Shown one piece after another: positions 8,189-17,665 of a stretch of DNA of 64,000 bases. The stretch is from Prevotellaceae bacterium (lineage in GTDB: Bacteria > Bacteroidota > Bacteroidia > Bacteroidales > Bacteroidaceae), in assembly GCA_015257125.1 (NCBI GenBank), contig JABZKU010000011.1, forward strand, positions 1 to 64,000. Direction: 5' to 3'. The notes beneath the pieces were generated by a model. That model did not search any database. It was not told the origin of the DNA and saw nothing but the letters and a program-made list of their open reading frames with translations. The position numbers were made by a program, and so were the translations under genes. Numbering within the stretch: position 1 is the first letter of the stretch; each line of letters starts with the position of its first letter.

Positions 8189-8892
8189 CGATTGAGAATT
8201 TTGAGAAAAGCGTCATAGCGGCTGTCCAATCTCGACAGCTCGTAAGGCGGTAATTGCAGTGCGAAAGTGCCGGGCAGTTCGCCGAGGGCAAAGTATTCGC
8301 GCAACATCCCCGCCAGATTAAATGCTTGCTTGTCGCCGCGGCGCATCAGTTCCAGTGCGACGCGGCGCAAATAGAGTTTGTCGTCGTCAAAATGCCGAAG
8401 CGCTTTGAACAACAAAAAGTAAGTCGCGGGCGTTGCGGCACGAAACAGTTGTGCCACGCGCACTTTTTCGCCGTCTGCGCGCTGCCAGAGCATTTCCAAC
8501 AGCGACTCGGCCTCAGCCGGCTCAGCGACCAGCGGCAAAAAGGCTTCGAGCATCTTGCGCCGGTCGATTGTCGTGGCTTCTTCGCGACAGAAGGTGCTAA
8601 AATCGGCGCCGCCGAAATGCAATCCCGCGCGTTTCCGTCGACCGACGGCGGCTTTGAGCAACGTGCCGAGAAAGGCTCGGCTGTCGGCGCGACACAAGGT
8701 GCGAAAAGCCGCCCAAAACGCCTCATCGGTGAGCGGCGACCAGAAATTGGCCTCAGCCAACACCACGCCTGCCGCACGAAATTCGGCCGTTCGCAGCGCC
8801 GCGAGATGATCGCGCAGCGCTTCGAAGTTGCCCATCGCGAGATGCGACGACAAACGGGTGCGCAAGGCGGCAGTCGGAGGTACAGCGGGCAT
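8185..8892 (-). CDS. Helical protein of unknown function
   Basis: This 235-residue soluble protein is Ala/Leu/Arg-rich with a high predicted helix content and no recognisable motif, signal or membrane segment. It is coupled by a 4-bp overlap to the 95-residue gene downstream and is the first gene of the run towards aroB and eamA, unless it is read through from rlmD. Its N-terminal half has a repeat-like pattern of helices; that is only an impression. Confidence 0.7.
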   Translation of the reverse strand: MPAVPPTAALRTRLSSHLAMGNFEALRDHLAALRTAEFRAAGVVLAEANFWSPLTDEAFWAAFRTLCRADSRAFLGTLLKAAVGRRKRAGLHFGGADFSTFCREEATTIDRRKMLEAFLPLVAEPAEAESLLEMLWQRADGEKVRVAQLFRAATPATYFLLFKALRHFDDDKLYLRRVALELMRRGDKQAFNLAGMLREYFALGELPGTFALQLPPYELSRLDSRYDAFLKILNR

Positions 8893-8950
8893 GAAAGTGA
8901 GGGACTAAGCGGCAAAAACTGAAAAGGAGAAATGAAAAGATTCCGCGCCC

Positions 8951-8974
8951 CTATATAAATAAGGAGTGCTGTCG
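8951..8974 (-). repeat. CACTCCTTATATATAG motif, copy 1
   Basis: On the minus strand, after the rlmD stop, the sequence reads CGACAGCACTCCTTATTTATATAG. Similar strings occur after three other genes in the window (21067-21089, 33785-33815, 34954-34970), in the same orientation relative to the gene just ended. Confidence 0.5.
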
Positions 8975-9021
8975 CGGATGACGGCGGCCGGCTGTTCTCA
9001 CCGCGTGGAACGCCGGCTTCG

Positions 9022-10446
9022 TCAGTCGCGCAGTTCGAGTCGCACCACGTTTTCCACATGGTGCGTTTGCGGGAACATGTCGACGGGCTGCACCGCGGTG
9101 ACGCGATATTTCACATCGAGCAGTTGCAGGTCGCGAGCTTGTGTGGCGGGGTTGCACGAAACGTAGACAATGCGGCGCGGTGCGGCATTCAAGATCACGT
9201 TCACCACATCGGTGTGCATACCGGCACGCGGAGGGTCGGTGATGATCACATCGGGGCGGCCGTGTCGGGCGATAAACTCGTCGGTGAGAATGTCTTTCAT
9301 GTCGCCGGCATAGAACGTCGTCTTGCCGTCCAGCCCATTCAGTTCGGCATTCACCTTCGCGTCCTCAATGGCTTCGGGCACATACTCAATGCCCACAACG
9401 TGGCGCGCCTTGCCCGCCACAAAGTTGGCAATCGTCCCGGTACCGGTGTACAAGTCGTAGACCAACTCGTCGCCCGTGAGTTCGGCAAAGTCACGTGTCA
9501 CCTTATACAGTTCGTAAGCCTGCTCGCTGTTGGTCTGGTAGAAACTCTTCGGCCCCACTTTGAAGCGCAGACCCTCCATCGACTCGTAAATGAAGTCCGT
9601 GCCGGCATAGGTCACCACACCGAGATCGCCGATTGTGTCGTTGCACTTCGTGTTGTTGACGTAGAGCAGAGAAGTGATCTCGGGGAAGGTGGCGTGCAAG
9701 TGAGCCATCACGTCGAGTGCAGCCTGTTGTTCCTCGTCCGTCGTGATGCAAAATTGCACCAGGAGCATAATTTCGCCCGTCGAGGCGGTGCGGAGCATGA
9801 TGTTGCGCATCAGTCCGCGATTGGCACGCAGGTCGTAGAATTCCAAACCGCGAGCGATGGCATAGTCGCGCAGGTCGTTGCGAATGCGGTTGTTGATGTC
9901 GCTCATCAAGTGGCACTCGTTGATGTCGAGAATCTTGTCGAACGCTCCGGAAATGTGGAAACCGAGCGCATTCATCTGTGTGAACACCTCACCACTTTTC
10001 ACCTGTTCGAGCGTGAGCCACTTCTTATTGGAGAAACCAAACTCCAATTTATTGCGATACTCGCGTGTTTTCTTCGAACCCAAGATGGGAGTGCACTCCG
10101 GCAACTCGATTTTGCCGATACGCGTCAGGTGGTCCATCACCTGCTTCTGCTTGTAGCGCAACTGCGCCTCATAGGGGAGAATCTGCCACTTGCATCCACC
10201 GCAAACGCCATAGTGTGGGCAGAAAGCCTCCGCGCGTTCGGACGAATACTCGTGAATATGCACGGCTTCCGCCTCAGCATAACTGTGTTTTTTGCGACGA
10301 ATTTGCAAATCCGCCACATCACCGGGCACCACATAGGGAACGAAGACGGCGAGGCCGTCGACCTTGGCCAAGGCCTTGCCTTCGGCGGCGACATCGGTGA
10401 TGAGAATCTTTTCGAGCAGGGGAAGTGGTTTCTTCTTGCGAGCCAT
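9022..10446 (-). CDS. rlmD: 23S rRNA (uracil-5-)-methyltransferase, RumA/RlmD type
   Basis: This 474-residue enzyme methylates a specific uridine of 23S rRNA to 5-methyluridine using SAM. An N-terminal TRAM-like OB domain (about 8-70) precedes the Fe-S cluster cysteines of CPHYGVCGGC (about 76-85). The SAM-binding stretch VYDLYTGTGTIANF, the DPPRAGMH motif and the catalytic Cys in YVSCNPATQARDL follow. The start at 10446 (MARKKKPL) lies 21 bp inside a promoter-proximal leader; the longer frame would begin upstream of the -7 box. It could also act on tRNA, as RumA paralogues in Bacteroidales vary. Confidence 0.92.
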   Translation of the reverse strand: MARKKKPLPLLEKILITDVAAEGKALAKVDGLAVFVPYVVPGDVADLQIRRKKHSYAEAEAVHIHEYSSERAEAFCPHYGVCGGCKWQILPYEAQLRYKQKQVMDHLTRIGKIELPECTPILGSKKTREYRNKLEFGFSNKKWLTLEQVKSGEVFTQMNALGFHISGAFDKILDINECHLMSDINNRIRNDLRDYAIARGLEFYDLRANRGLMRNIMLRTASTGEIMLLVQFCITTDEEQQAALDVMAHLHATFPEITSLLYVNNTKCNDTIGDLGVVTYAGTDFIYESMEGLRFKVGPKSFYQTNSEQAYELYKVTRDFAELTGDELVYDLYTGTGTIANFVAGKARHVVGIEYVPEAIEDAKVNAELNGLDGKTTFYAGDMKDILTDEFIARHGRPDVIITDPPRAGMHTDVVNVILNAAPRRIVYVSCNPATQARDLQLLDVKYRVTAVQPVDMFPQTHHVENVVRLELRD

Positions 10447-10466
10447 AGTCTTTTTAATTTCAGGCG

Positions 10467-10498
10467 CAAAAGTACGATTTTGCAACGGCTCAACCAAG
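10467..10498 (-). promoter_or_regulatory. rlmD promoter
   Basis: TACTTTTG on the minus strand (10467-10474) with a TTG 21 bp upstream (10496-10498). It lies just before the chosen ATG and supports the shorter rlmD start. Confidence 0.6.
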
Positions 10499-10612
10499 CT
10501 ACTTTACAGAAAGTAGGCTTTTTACGGCTTTACCTTGCGCCGGTTGCGCCACGTGCCGAAAAACATCGAGCGCCGCCGATTGAACTCGTGGAAGTTTTGA
10601 GCGTCGACGCCG

Positions 10613-13396
10613 TCAGCGGTAGCACAAGGCATAGAACGGGCAGGATTTGCACGTTTTTTCTTCGTCGGTCAATGGGGTGAAACGGCGGTCGGGATCTAAA
10701 ATTTCGGCCACCAGTGCCGTGAGTCGTTCGGAGAAATCGGGAATTTCTTGCGCAAAATCGAGCACTTCGGTTTTCGCCTTCGGCTTGCCGAGGCTCAGAT
10801 AGGGCGTAAACCCCGACTTGCCGCGTGCATGGTGCACAAAATAGAGCGCCGGCGCGATGGTCAGGCCTTGTTCCACCCCCTCGCGGCGCAAAATCTCAGC
10901 ATAGATGAAGGTCTGCAGCATGTAGTGCCGATGCTTGCCGCCGCGCTCCTCAAAAAGCTGTGCCACATCAGCGGCCGTTTCGGGACTACCGCCTGTTTTG
11001 TAGTCGAGAATGCGCAACAGTCGCCGACCGTTGTGCGTCACGCGATCCACGCGGTCGATGATACCGCCGATCGTCACGTGCGTTGCCGGCAAACCGGCGG
11101 GCAAAGGCAAATCCATCGTGTGACGTTGCTCCAACTCACACAGCTGTAAGTCCTCGAGTTGCGCGTCGTCTTCGAGCAAGATGCGCAAATACATCTCCAC
11201 CACACTGGCTTCGAGCACCGGCAAGTGGGCGGAGTCGAAACCTTCGTTCACAAAAGCGGCCTCGATGTAAGGATGCAACGGACCCAGGGCGCCGTCTTTC
11301 GGAGGGGTCGCCAGCGCTTTGAGATAGCCCGGCGGAGGGGTGCCGCCATGTTCCAGAATGATGCGCTGATAGATGGCTTCGGCCGCCGCATGGAAGATGG
11401 TGCCGAGCAAATTCGGCTGGATTCCGTCCTCGGGCGTGGGCTGCGGCGTGCGGAATTTGCACACATATTCGTAGTAGAAACGCAACTGACAACGCAAATA
11501 GGTGTTGATGGCCGAAGGCGACAGCGCAGGATGCTCACTGATCACCCGACCCTCCTTGTCGCGACGGTAGAGTCGGTCGACCAAGTCGTGCGGTTTTTCC
11601 ACCGCCTCGGGCGTGTGCAACCGGGTGTCGAGATCCACCTGCAAAGCCAGGTCACTGATGGGCAAACGCGTGTCGACCCGCAGCTGCGTCATGAAGCGCG
11701 ACATCTCGCCCGACGAGAGCCCTTCGGCCGAACAGTTGAACGTCATGCGCAAATGCCGAGCGCGCTGGATGAGGCGATAGAAGTAGTAAGCATAGACTGC
11801 CGTGCGCCGTTCGGGAGTGGTGAGCCCGAAGGCTTTGCGCAGCATGTAGGGGATGAACGAATTGTCGTTGGGGGTCTGCGGCAGGGTGTTTTCGTTGACC
11901 GACAGCATGAGCACGTTGTCAAAGTCCAAGCATCGCGTTTCGAGCACGCCGAGCACCTGCAGTCCCACCGCCGGTTCGCCGTGAAAGGGCACAGTGGTTT
12001 GCCGCACGATCTGGCGTACCACACGGCGCAAGGCCGTGGCGCCCACTTCCAAACGGCCGTCGGCGGCAATGAGGCGCAAGCGGTTGAGCAACGTGGCCAT
12101 GAGATAGAAGGCTTCGGACTGCAACACATCTTCAAACCGCGTGGTGTCGAAGCCTTCCCGTTCGCAAAGCTGCTTGGCCTTCTCTTCTACGCTCTCCGAC
12201 AAGCGGTTGAGCATTTCGATCGCGCGCAACAACTGACCGCTTCGCTCGAATTCGGCAAAAGTCTTCTCCACCAACGTGTTCACCTCGGCGTGTGCGAGCG
12301 GAAAACCCTTGGTAACATTGACTTGCTGCACCTGTGTCGGAAAAACACGCAGCACCGGCTGGAGCAAATTCTCATTGCACAGCACCACCGCCGTACGGCG
12401 ATGCGCCGTTTCGTCGGCCGGCAAATGGCGGTTGAGCCATCCGCTCACACTCTGCGCCTGCGCCGCCTCGCTCGTGGCCGAAACCATTTCGATCTGCTCG
12501 ATGTTTCGAAAATTATCGAAGCATTCGGCCGGTAAGGCGTTGGGAAAATTCCGCAGATTCTCCTCGATGAACAGCCCCGCCTCAAAGCCTCGACTCGTAT
12601 TGCGGTCGCCGGCGCGATAGGGATTGGCGTAATACTGATCGTAGTCCCAATAGAAGCGGGCTTTCCCCGCCTTCTGCATGATTTCAAACAGCCGTTGTTC
12701 GGCTTTGTCGAGCACATTGAACCCCACCACGGCATAGCAATCCACCTCGGCGGGCAATTCGAGTTGTTCTTCGGCCAGCGCCTCGACCACACGACGATAG
12801 AGTGCGCCCTCATAAGCCTTGCCCTCGTCGAGCAGTTCGGCGTTGAGACGACGGTAGAGCGGCAACAGGGCGTTCCACAGTCGGCGGAAACGCTCGCGCA
12901 ACTCACTTTTGCGATCGGGATCGAAGTTGGAAAAGAAACTCCCGATGAGTTCTTTCTGCGCGTCATTGAGAAAGTCCGTGTCATCCAGTTCTTTGAGTTC
13001 CTCAAGATTGCGAAACAGCTGTGAGGCATCGGCCATATTCTTGTCCACATCGTCGAAATCCGCCAAAATGCGGTCGGCCCAACCGTAGAAGGTGTCGAGC
13101 GTGAGCTCGTCGGCCGCCACATCGCCCCCACTGCGCAGCATTTCCACATAGAACGCGTAGAGACGGCACACACTGTCCACCGGATCGTTGAGGGTCAGCT
13201 CTGAAAGTTCGCGAAACAGCTCGCTGATGGTCACATAGCGCGGCGCCCAGATCGGGGCATCGTCGGGCGCGTCCTCAACGAGGTAGTCATTGAGAAACAA
13301 ACCGGCACGGCGGTTGGGAAACAGCACCACCACGCGACTGAGATCGGGGAAGTGGCTGCGCAAATCGTGCGCTACGTGTTGAAGGAAGTAGGACAT
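10613..13396 (-). CDS. AddB-like PD-(D/E)XK nuclease/inactivated helicase
   Basis: This 927-residue protein has the layout of the AddB subunit of AddAB recombination nucleases. The N-terminal half is helicase-like (VVLFPNRRAGLFLNDYL near residue 25), and the C-terminal nuclease domain carries ILDYKTGG and a following HRHYMLQTFIYAEIL. Four cysteines that would bind an iron-sulphur cluster are visible: YLRCQLRFYYEY before the nuclease core and CKSCPFYALCYR at the extreme C-terminus. The start at 13396 (MSYFLQHV) matches the family; a longer frame would cross the promoter. The expected AddA helicase partner is not adjacent. The probable role is end processing at double-strand breaks. Confidence 0.88.
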   Translation of the reverse strand: MSYFLQHVAHDLRSHFPDLSRVVVLFPNRRAGLFLNDYLVEDAPDDAPIWAPRYVTISELFRELSELTLNDPVDSVCRLYAFYVEMLRSGGDVAADELTLDTFYGWADRILADFDDVDKNMADASQLFRNLEELKELDDTDFLNDAQKELIGSFFSNFDPDRKSELRERFRRLWNALLPLYRRLNAELLDEGKAYEGALYRRVVEALAEEQLELPAEVDCYAVVGFNVLDKAEQRLFEIMQKAGKARFYWDYDQYYANPYRAGDRNTSRGFEAGLFIEENLRNFPNALPAECFDNFRNIEQIEMVSATSEAAQAQSVSGWLNRHLPADETAHRRTAVVLCNENLLQPVLRVFPTQVQQVNVTKGFPLAHAEVNTLVEKTFAEFERSGQLLRAIEMLNRLSESVEEKAKQLCEREGFDTTRFEDVLQSEAFYLMATLLNRLRLIAADGRLEVGATALRRVVRQIVRQTTVPFHGEPAVGLQVLGVLETRCLDFDNVLMLSVNENTLPQTPNDNSFIPYMLRKAFGLTTPERRTAVYAYYFYRLIQRARHLRMTFNCSAEGLSSGEMSRFMTQLRVDTRLPISDLALQVDLDTRLHTPEAVEKPHDLVDRLYRRDKEGRVISEHPALSPSAINTYLRCQLRFYYEYVCKFRTPQPTPEDGIQPNLLGTIFHAAAEAIYQRIILEHGGTPPPGYLKALATPPKDGALGPLHPYIEAAFVNEGFDSAHLPVLEASVVEMYLRILLEDDAQLEDLQLCELEQRHTMDLPLPAGLPATHVTIGGIIDRVDRVTHNGRRLLRILDYKTGGSPETAADVAQLFEERGGKHRHYMLQTFIYAEILRREGVEQGLTIAPALYFVHHARGKSGFTPYLSLGKPKAKTEVLDFAQEIPDFSERLTALVAEILDPDRRFTPLTDEEKTCKSCPFYALCYR

Positions 13397-13504
13397 GCGA
13401 TGAGAATGGGCATTTTCGGTCGGCCGCTTCGCACTGTTCGGCGGTATTGCGGGCATTTCCACCCCACAACACCCCACACCGACACAAGCGATGAGGCCTT
13501 TTGG

Positions 13505-13535
13505 CAAAATTACACTTTTGTGGCGAATCTCACAA
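13505..13535 (-). promoter_or_regulatory. Promoter of the AddB-like gene
   Basis: A minus-strand TTG (13533-13535), exactly 20 bp, then TAATTTTG (13505-13512). It leaves a leader of about 100 nt before the ATG at 13396. Confidence 0.7.
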
Positions 13536-13689
13536 GAGATTTTCGGCCGCGACTTGCTCCCTTTTGCTGCAAAAACACACACGTTCCTCACCGCCCCTCC
13601 GACTAAGTGCGACGTCGCTCGCGATTTTCTTCCCTCGCAGCGCACTTTTCTCGCACATACTTAATCTTTTCTGTTCGTACCCCTCAACT

Positions 13690-13780
13690 GCGCCCAAAAA
13701 ACGGTGGACTTTTGCGCGAAACACGGCTGCTTTTCGCGAAAACTCCACTGTTTTTTCGCCAAACTTGTCCATTTTCTGAC
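13690..13780 (+). repeat. 21-bp phased A-tract array B
   Basis: A-tracts start at 13696, 13719, 13739 and 13761, within one base of a 21-bp period. Each is preceded by a T-tract and a CGCG-like core (TTTTGCGCGAAA, TTTTCGCGAAAA, TTTTTTCGCCAAA). It sits in the divergent region between the AddB-like gene and the sulfatase operon. Otherwise 13536-13999 holds nothing I can call. Confidence 0.75.
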
Positions 13781-13999
13781 TGATCCGGCGAACCATGAGC
13801 GAAAAGACAAAACGTCGCCGTGAAAAGGCGGAAGCCGGAGGGCAAAACAGACGGAAGGCGGATGCACATCGGGGCATTGCGCGTTTCGTCGGTGTACGTC
13901 GTGCCCCACTTCTTGCCCACGTTTTTGCCAAGTCCCGTTCGTTCTTGAACGCACAACGGCAAAAACAGCCGTCGAAAATGCAGAAAGCCGCCGCCGATG

Positions 14000-14030
14000 T
14001 TGGGGCGCGCGCCCAAAATTTGTAATTTTG
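14000..14030 (+). promoter_or_regulatory. Promoter of the 14071-21048 operon
   Basis: TTG at 14000-14002, exactly 20 bp, then TAATTTTG at 14023-14030. The first ATG of the operon is 40 bp further on. Confidence 0.75.
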
Positions 14031-14070
14031 CGAGAGAATAGGCCGTTGTCTATTCGCCATCTACGGATTC

Positions 14071-15900
14071 ATGAGTTTCACACCCGCACACTTTGGCCAA
14101 CAATTCCTCCTGCGCATCGGTCGCCCCCTGTGGCGACAAGCCACTCTCGTGGTTTTCATGGCGCTACTGGCCGCCGCTTCGGTGCTGGTGGTGCATCGGC
14201 CGCACAGCCAAATGGGGCATTACCTCCTTTGCTGGGCGATCGACCTCTATTTCCTCGCGCTGCTCGTCGACAACCTCCCACGCCGTTTCGCCCGATGGGT
14301 GGAAGTGGTGGTCTTTGCCGTGGCCTATGGGCTGTCGGCTGTCGAGGTTTTCCTCTTTCTGCGCTTCAACCTCCTGCTTTCGCCCACGGTGCTCACGCTG
14401 CTGAGCGAAACTTCGGCCGACGAGTCGAGCGAATTTCTCTCGGGGATGGTGCGCAGCAATGCGTTTTGGCAAACGGTGGCCATCTATCTGCCGATTTTGG
14501 GAACTCATTTGGCGGTGGCGGGCCGCACTTGGCGACGCTTCCCGGCGTGGTGGCGAAAGCGTCGTGACAAGGCGGGCAAAAACTACGGCGACGCGCCCGA
14601 CCGAAATGTCTACTCGTGCCCTCTCGCGCTGCAATGGGGTGCTACGGCGGCGATGTGCGCTCTGCTGCTCGTCGGGGTGCCGCATTGGTGGGGCGAAAAA
14701 CAAGCCCTTTGGCGCTTTGTCACCAACACGCAAAGTCGCTACGCAGAGAAAGTGCCGGAGATCCACTTCTTCGCTCCCCACTATCGCTTGCTCCACGCCA
14801 CTCACCTGGTGCGCATGTCGCGCGGCGAGGTCGAACGCCTCAAAACCGTGATGGACACGGCACGCGTGGACAGCGTCGCGCCGGGCACGACCGACATTGT
14901 GGTGGTGATCGGCGAGAGTTACAACAAACACCACGCCGGCCTTTACGGCTATCGGAAGCGCACCACCCCACAGCTCGACCGCCTGCGCAGAAAGGGCGAG
15001 TTGACGGTGTTTGACGACGTGGTCACACCGTGGAACCTCACCAGCAACGCCTTCAAGTCCTTCCTTTCGACCCACAGTGCCGACACGCCGGGCACATGGG
15101 CGGACGGGGTGCTCTTCCCCCTCCTCTTTCGGCGCGCCGGCTTCAAGGTGGCTTTCGTCACCAACCAATTTTACAAGAGTGTTTCGCAGGGTTCGATCGA
15201 CTTCAACGGTTCGTTCTTTCTCAACGATCCGCATCTCGACAGCCTTTGCTTCGATTTCCGCAACACCTTCCGCAGTCGCGACGACCGGAGCATCACCCAG
15301 TTGCTCAAAGACTACACCCCGGGGCGCCGCAATCTCTATTTGCTCCACCTTTGGGGGCAACACATGGAATACGATCGGCGCTATCCGGCCAAATTTGCCT
15401 TCTTCCAACCCGAAGACTACGACCGTCCGGACTTGGACGCCCTGCAACGGCAAATCATTGCGCACTATGACAACGCCACACGCTACAACGACGGCGTCGT
15501 GGCCGACATCGTGCGCTACTTCCGCCGCCGCGATGTCCTCCTCATCTACTTTGCCGACCACGGCGAGGAGGTCTACGACGATGGGGTGAACCGCTACGGA
15601 CGTGTGCACAGCGACACGCCGTCGGCCGAGGTGATTCGCCACGAATATGAAGTGCCTTTCGTGATTTGGACGTCGCCCACTTTCCGACGTCGCCACCCTG
15701 AAGCGGCAGCGCGCATTCGTGCAGCGCGACATCGGCCGTTCTCGCACGACGATCTGCCGCATCTCCTCCTCGGTTTGGCGGGCATCGCCACGCCACACTA
15801 CGACCCCACACGCGATCCGCTCACCAACGAATTCGTCGCCCGCAAGCGGTGGTTGCGCGAAGGCAAGATCGATTACGACAATAAGCACAAGACGGACTAA
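14071..15900 (+). CDS. Sulfatase-fold phosphoethanolamine transferase-like membrane enzyme
   Basis: This 609-residue protein has four or five N-terminal transmembrane segments (about 25-185) and a C-terminal alkaline-phosphatase/sulfatase-type domain. The domain opens with VVVIGESYNKHHAGLYGY, where the Ser after GE is in the place of the usual Thr/Ser nucleophile, and contains the metal-binding YFADHGEE. Family members of this layout (EptA, EptC, CptA) move phosphoethanolamine onto lipid A or core sugars on the outer face of the inner membrane; the acceptor here is inferred only. It is the first gene of a six-gene operon and is followed six bases later by an acyltransferase, which suggests joint envelope modification. 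Confidence 0.88.
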   Translation: MSFTPAHFGQQFLLRIGRPLWRQATLVVFMALLAAASVLVVHRPHSQMGHYLLCWAIDLYFLALLVDNLPRRFARWVEVVVFAVAYGLSAVEVFLFLRFNLLLSPTVLTLLSETSADESSEFLSGMVRSNAFWQTVAIYLPILGTHLAVAGRTWRRFPAWWRKRRDKAGKNYGDAPDRNVYSCPLALQWGATAAMCALLLVGVPHWWGEKQALWRFVTNTQSRYAEKVPEIHFFAPHYRLLHATHLVRMSRGEVERLKTVMDTARVDSVAPGTTDIVVVIGESYNKHHAGLYGYRKRTTPQLDRLRRKGELTVFDDVVTPWNLTSNAFKSFLSTHSADTPGTWADGVLFPLLFRRAGFKVAFVTNQFYKSVSQGSIDFNGSFFLNDPHLDSLCFDFRNTFRSRDDRSITQLLKDYTPGRRNLYLLHLWGQHMEYDRRYPAKFAFFQPEDYDRPDLDALQRQIIAHYDNATRYNDGVVADIVRYFRRRDVLLIYFADHGEEVYDDGVNRYGRVHSDTPSAEVIRHEYEVPFVIWTSPTFRRRHPEAAARIRAARHRPFSHDDLPHLLLGLAGIATPHYDPTRDPLTNEFVARKRWLREGKIDYDNKHKTD

Positions 15901-15906
15901 AAAAAC

Positions 15907-17040
15907 ATGCTCGACAAACAAGACACCGGCGCACTGAAAGGAATTGCTATCCTGTGTATCGCCATACACAACTTCTGCCACTGGCTTCCCATGGCGGTGC
16001 ACGAAAATGAATACGTCTTTCGATTGGAAGACAGCTTGAAAATGCTGCACCATGTGCAAATGTTCCATCCGCAAGTGCTGTTGAATGTGTTTTCGCACTT
16101 CGGCCACTACGGCGTGCCGGTGTTTCTCTTCCTGAGTGGCTACGGATTGGTTTGCAAATACGAGCGTTCACGCTCGAACGGCCTGCTCTCCACCCATTCT
16201 TCGCCCGCCGGCGCCTCATCCGTGCACGCGCTGCCCGACGGTCTGCGCTTTGTGCGCACTCACATGGTGAAATTGTGGCAACTCATGCTGCCGGCGCTGC
16301 TGCTCTTCGTGATCACGCAATTTGCCTTCCGCGGCAGTTTTGAAAAGGAGTGGAGCTGGGCGCTGCGACTGGTGACCTTCACGGCCAATCTCTTCCCGAC
16401 GGTCAACATGATCCTGGGCCCGTGGTGGTTCTTCTCGCTCATTTTGCAATGCTACCTCCTCTATCGGTTCGTCTTTGCGCGATTCCCTTCCTCAAAACTG
16501 TTGTGGATCGTGACGGCCGTGAGTTTGGTGGTGCAAATGGGGCTGTATGCCACCGATTGGCACTTCACTTGGGACAACACGTTGGTCTATGCCTTTGAAT
16601 ACTACCGCTACAATGCGCCGGGCCACCTGTTGGCTTTCGCCTTTGGCATTGAGGCGGCGCGCAAAGAATTGAACTTTCCACTCTGGATGGCGCCGGTTGG
16701 CATAGTGCTCACGGTGGTTTCGGCCTTCAACGTGTGGTTGTGGTTCTTTTCGCCCCTCTTCGCCGTCATGGGCACGGTGCCTTGGATCCAACTCCTGCGC
16801 CGCCACACGGGACTCTATAACTTGTTGGCCAGCCTCGGGGCGATTTCGGCTGCGGTCTTTGCCTTTCATCCCATCGTGCGCCACTATCTCATTCTCCCCG
16901 CCTGCGATGCGGTGAGACATCATCAATATGTTCAACTCTATGGCGTGATTTGCCTCTATCTGGTGCTCGTTCTCGCATTGGCGCTGCTCTATCAGGCGGC
17001 CATGCGCAGAATTCACAGAAAAAGAGGCGCACGTTCCTAA
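15907..17040 (+). CDS. Acyltransferase-3 family membrane protein
   Basis: This 377-residue protein has about ten hydrophobic segments. The opening KGIAILCIAIHNFCHWLP carries the His in the first membrane helix that marks acyltransferase-3 (OafA-like) proteins, and GVPVFLFLSGYGLVCKYE is the typical second motif. Such enzymes O-acylate surface polysaccharides, lipids or peptidoglycan. A cytoplasmic loop of about 35 low-complexity residues (Ser/Ala/Gly) follows the second motif and looks like an insertion. It is spaced 6 bp from the preceding gene and 13 bp from the next. Confidence 0.85.
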   Translation: MLDKQDTGALKGIAILCIAIHNFCHWLPMAVHENEYVFRLEDSLKMLHHVQMFHPQVLLNVFSHFGHYGVPVFLFLSGYGLVCKYERSRSNGLLSTHSSPAGASSVHALPDGLRFVRTHMVKLWQLMLPALLLFVITQFAFRGSFEKEWSWALRLVTFTANLFPTVNMILGPWWFFSLILQCYLLYRFVFARFPSSKLLWIVTAVSLVVQMGLYATDWHFTWDNTLVYAFEYYRYNAPGHLLAFAFGIEAARKELNFPLWMAPVGIVLTVVSAFNVWLWFFSPLFAVMGTVPWIQLLRRHTGLYNLLASLGAISAAVFAFHPIVRHYLILPACDAVRHHQYVQLYGVICLYLVLVLALALLYQAAMRRIHRKRGARS

Positions 17041-17053
17041 AAAATACTGCTCT

Positions 17054-17632
17054 ATGCTTACTCACGAACAAAGAGAAGACATCAAACACGCCGTCGAAAC
17101 GATGCGCGGCGGCGGGGTGATTCTCTATCCCACCGACACCATTTGGGGACTGGGCTGCGACGCGACGAATCCCGAGGCGGTGGCAAAAATCTATGCCATC
17201 AAACAACGCGAAGACGCCAAGGCGCTCATCAGTTTGGTGGACAGCGAGGCGAAAATCGACTTCTATGTGCCCGACGTGCCCGACGTGGCGTGGCAACTCC
17301 TCGAGGTGGCCGAACGCCCGCTGACGATCATCTACGACAATGTGCGAAATCTTGCACCTAACCTCATGGCGGGGGACGGAAGTGCCGCCTTGCGTATCAC
17401 GCGTGAGGAGTTTAGCCGAGAACTCTGCCTGCGCATGAAAAGAGCGGTGGTGAGCACCTCGGCCAACCTCAGCGGACAACCGGCACCGCGCCGCTTTTCG
17501 GACATCAGTGCCGAGTTGCTCGAGGCGGTAGACTATGTTTGCACCTCTCGTCGCGACGAAAAAGACAACGGTTTGGCTTCTTCGATCATCAAGCTCACGG
17601 CTTCTTCGGAAGTCACGGTGATTCGCGAATGA
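17054..17632 (+). CDS. L-threonylcarbamoyladenylate synthase
   Basis: This 192-residue protein belongs to the Sua5/YciO/YrdC fold. It activates threonine, bicarbonate and ATP to threonylcarbamoyl-AMP for the t6A37 modification of ANN-reading tRNAs. The motifs VILYPTDTIWGLGCDA, the basic KQREDAKALISLV (in the place of KxRp..KPL) and STSANLSGQPAP are present. Its length matches the short TsaC form without a Sua5 C-terminal domain. A YciO-like variant role cannot be excluded from sequence. Confidence 0.9.
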   Translation: MLTHEQREDIKHAVETMRGGGVILYPTDTIWGLGCDATNPEAVAKIYAIKQREDAKALISLVDSEAKIDFYVPDVPDVAWQLLEVAERPLTIIYDNVRNLAPNLMAGDGSAALRITREEFSRELCLRMKRAVVSTSANLSGQPAPRRFSDISAELLEAVDYVCTSRRDEKDNGLASSIIKLTASSEVTVIRE

Positions 17633-17665
17633 TAACTCCCCAACTTGCTTTTAAGATTGACGAAC

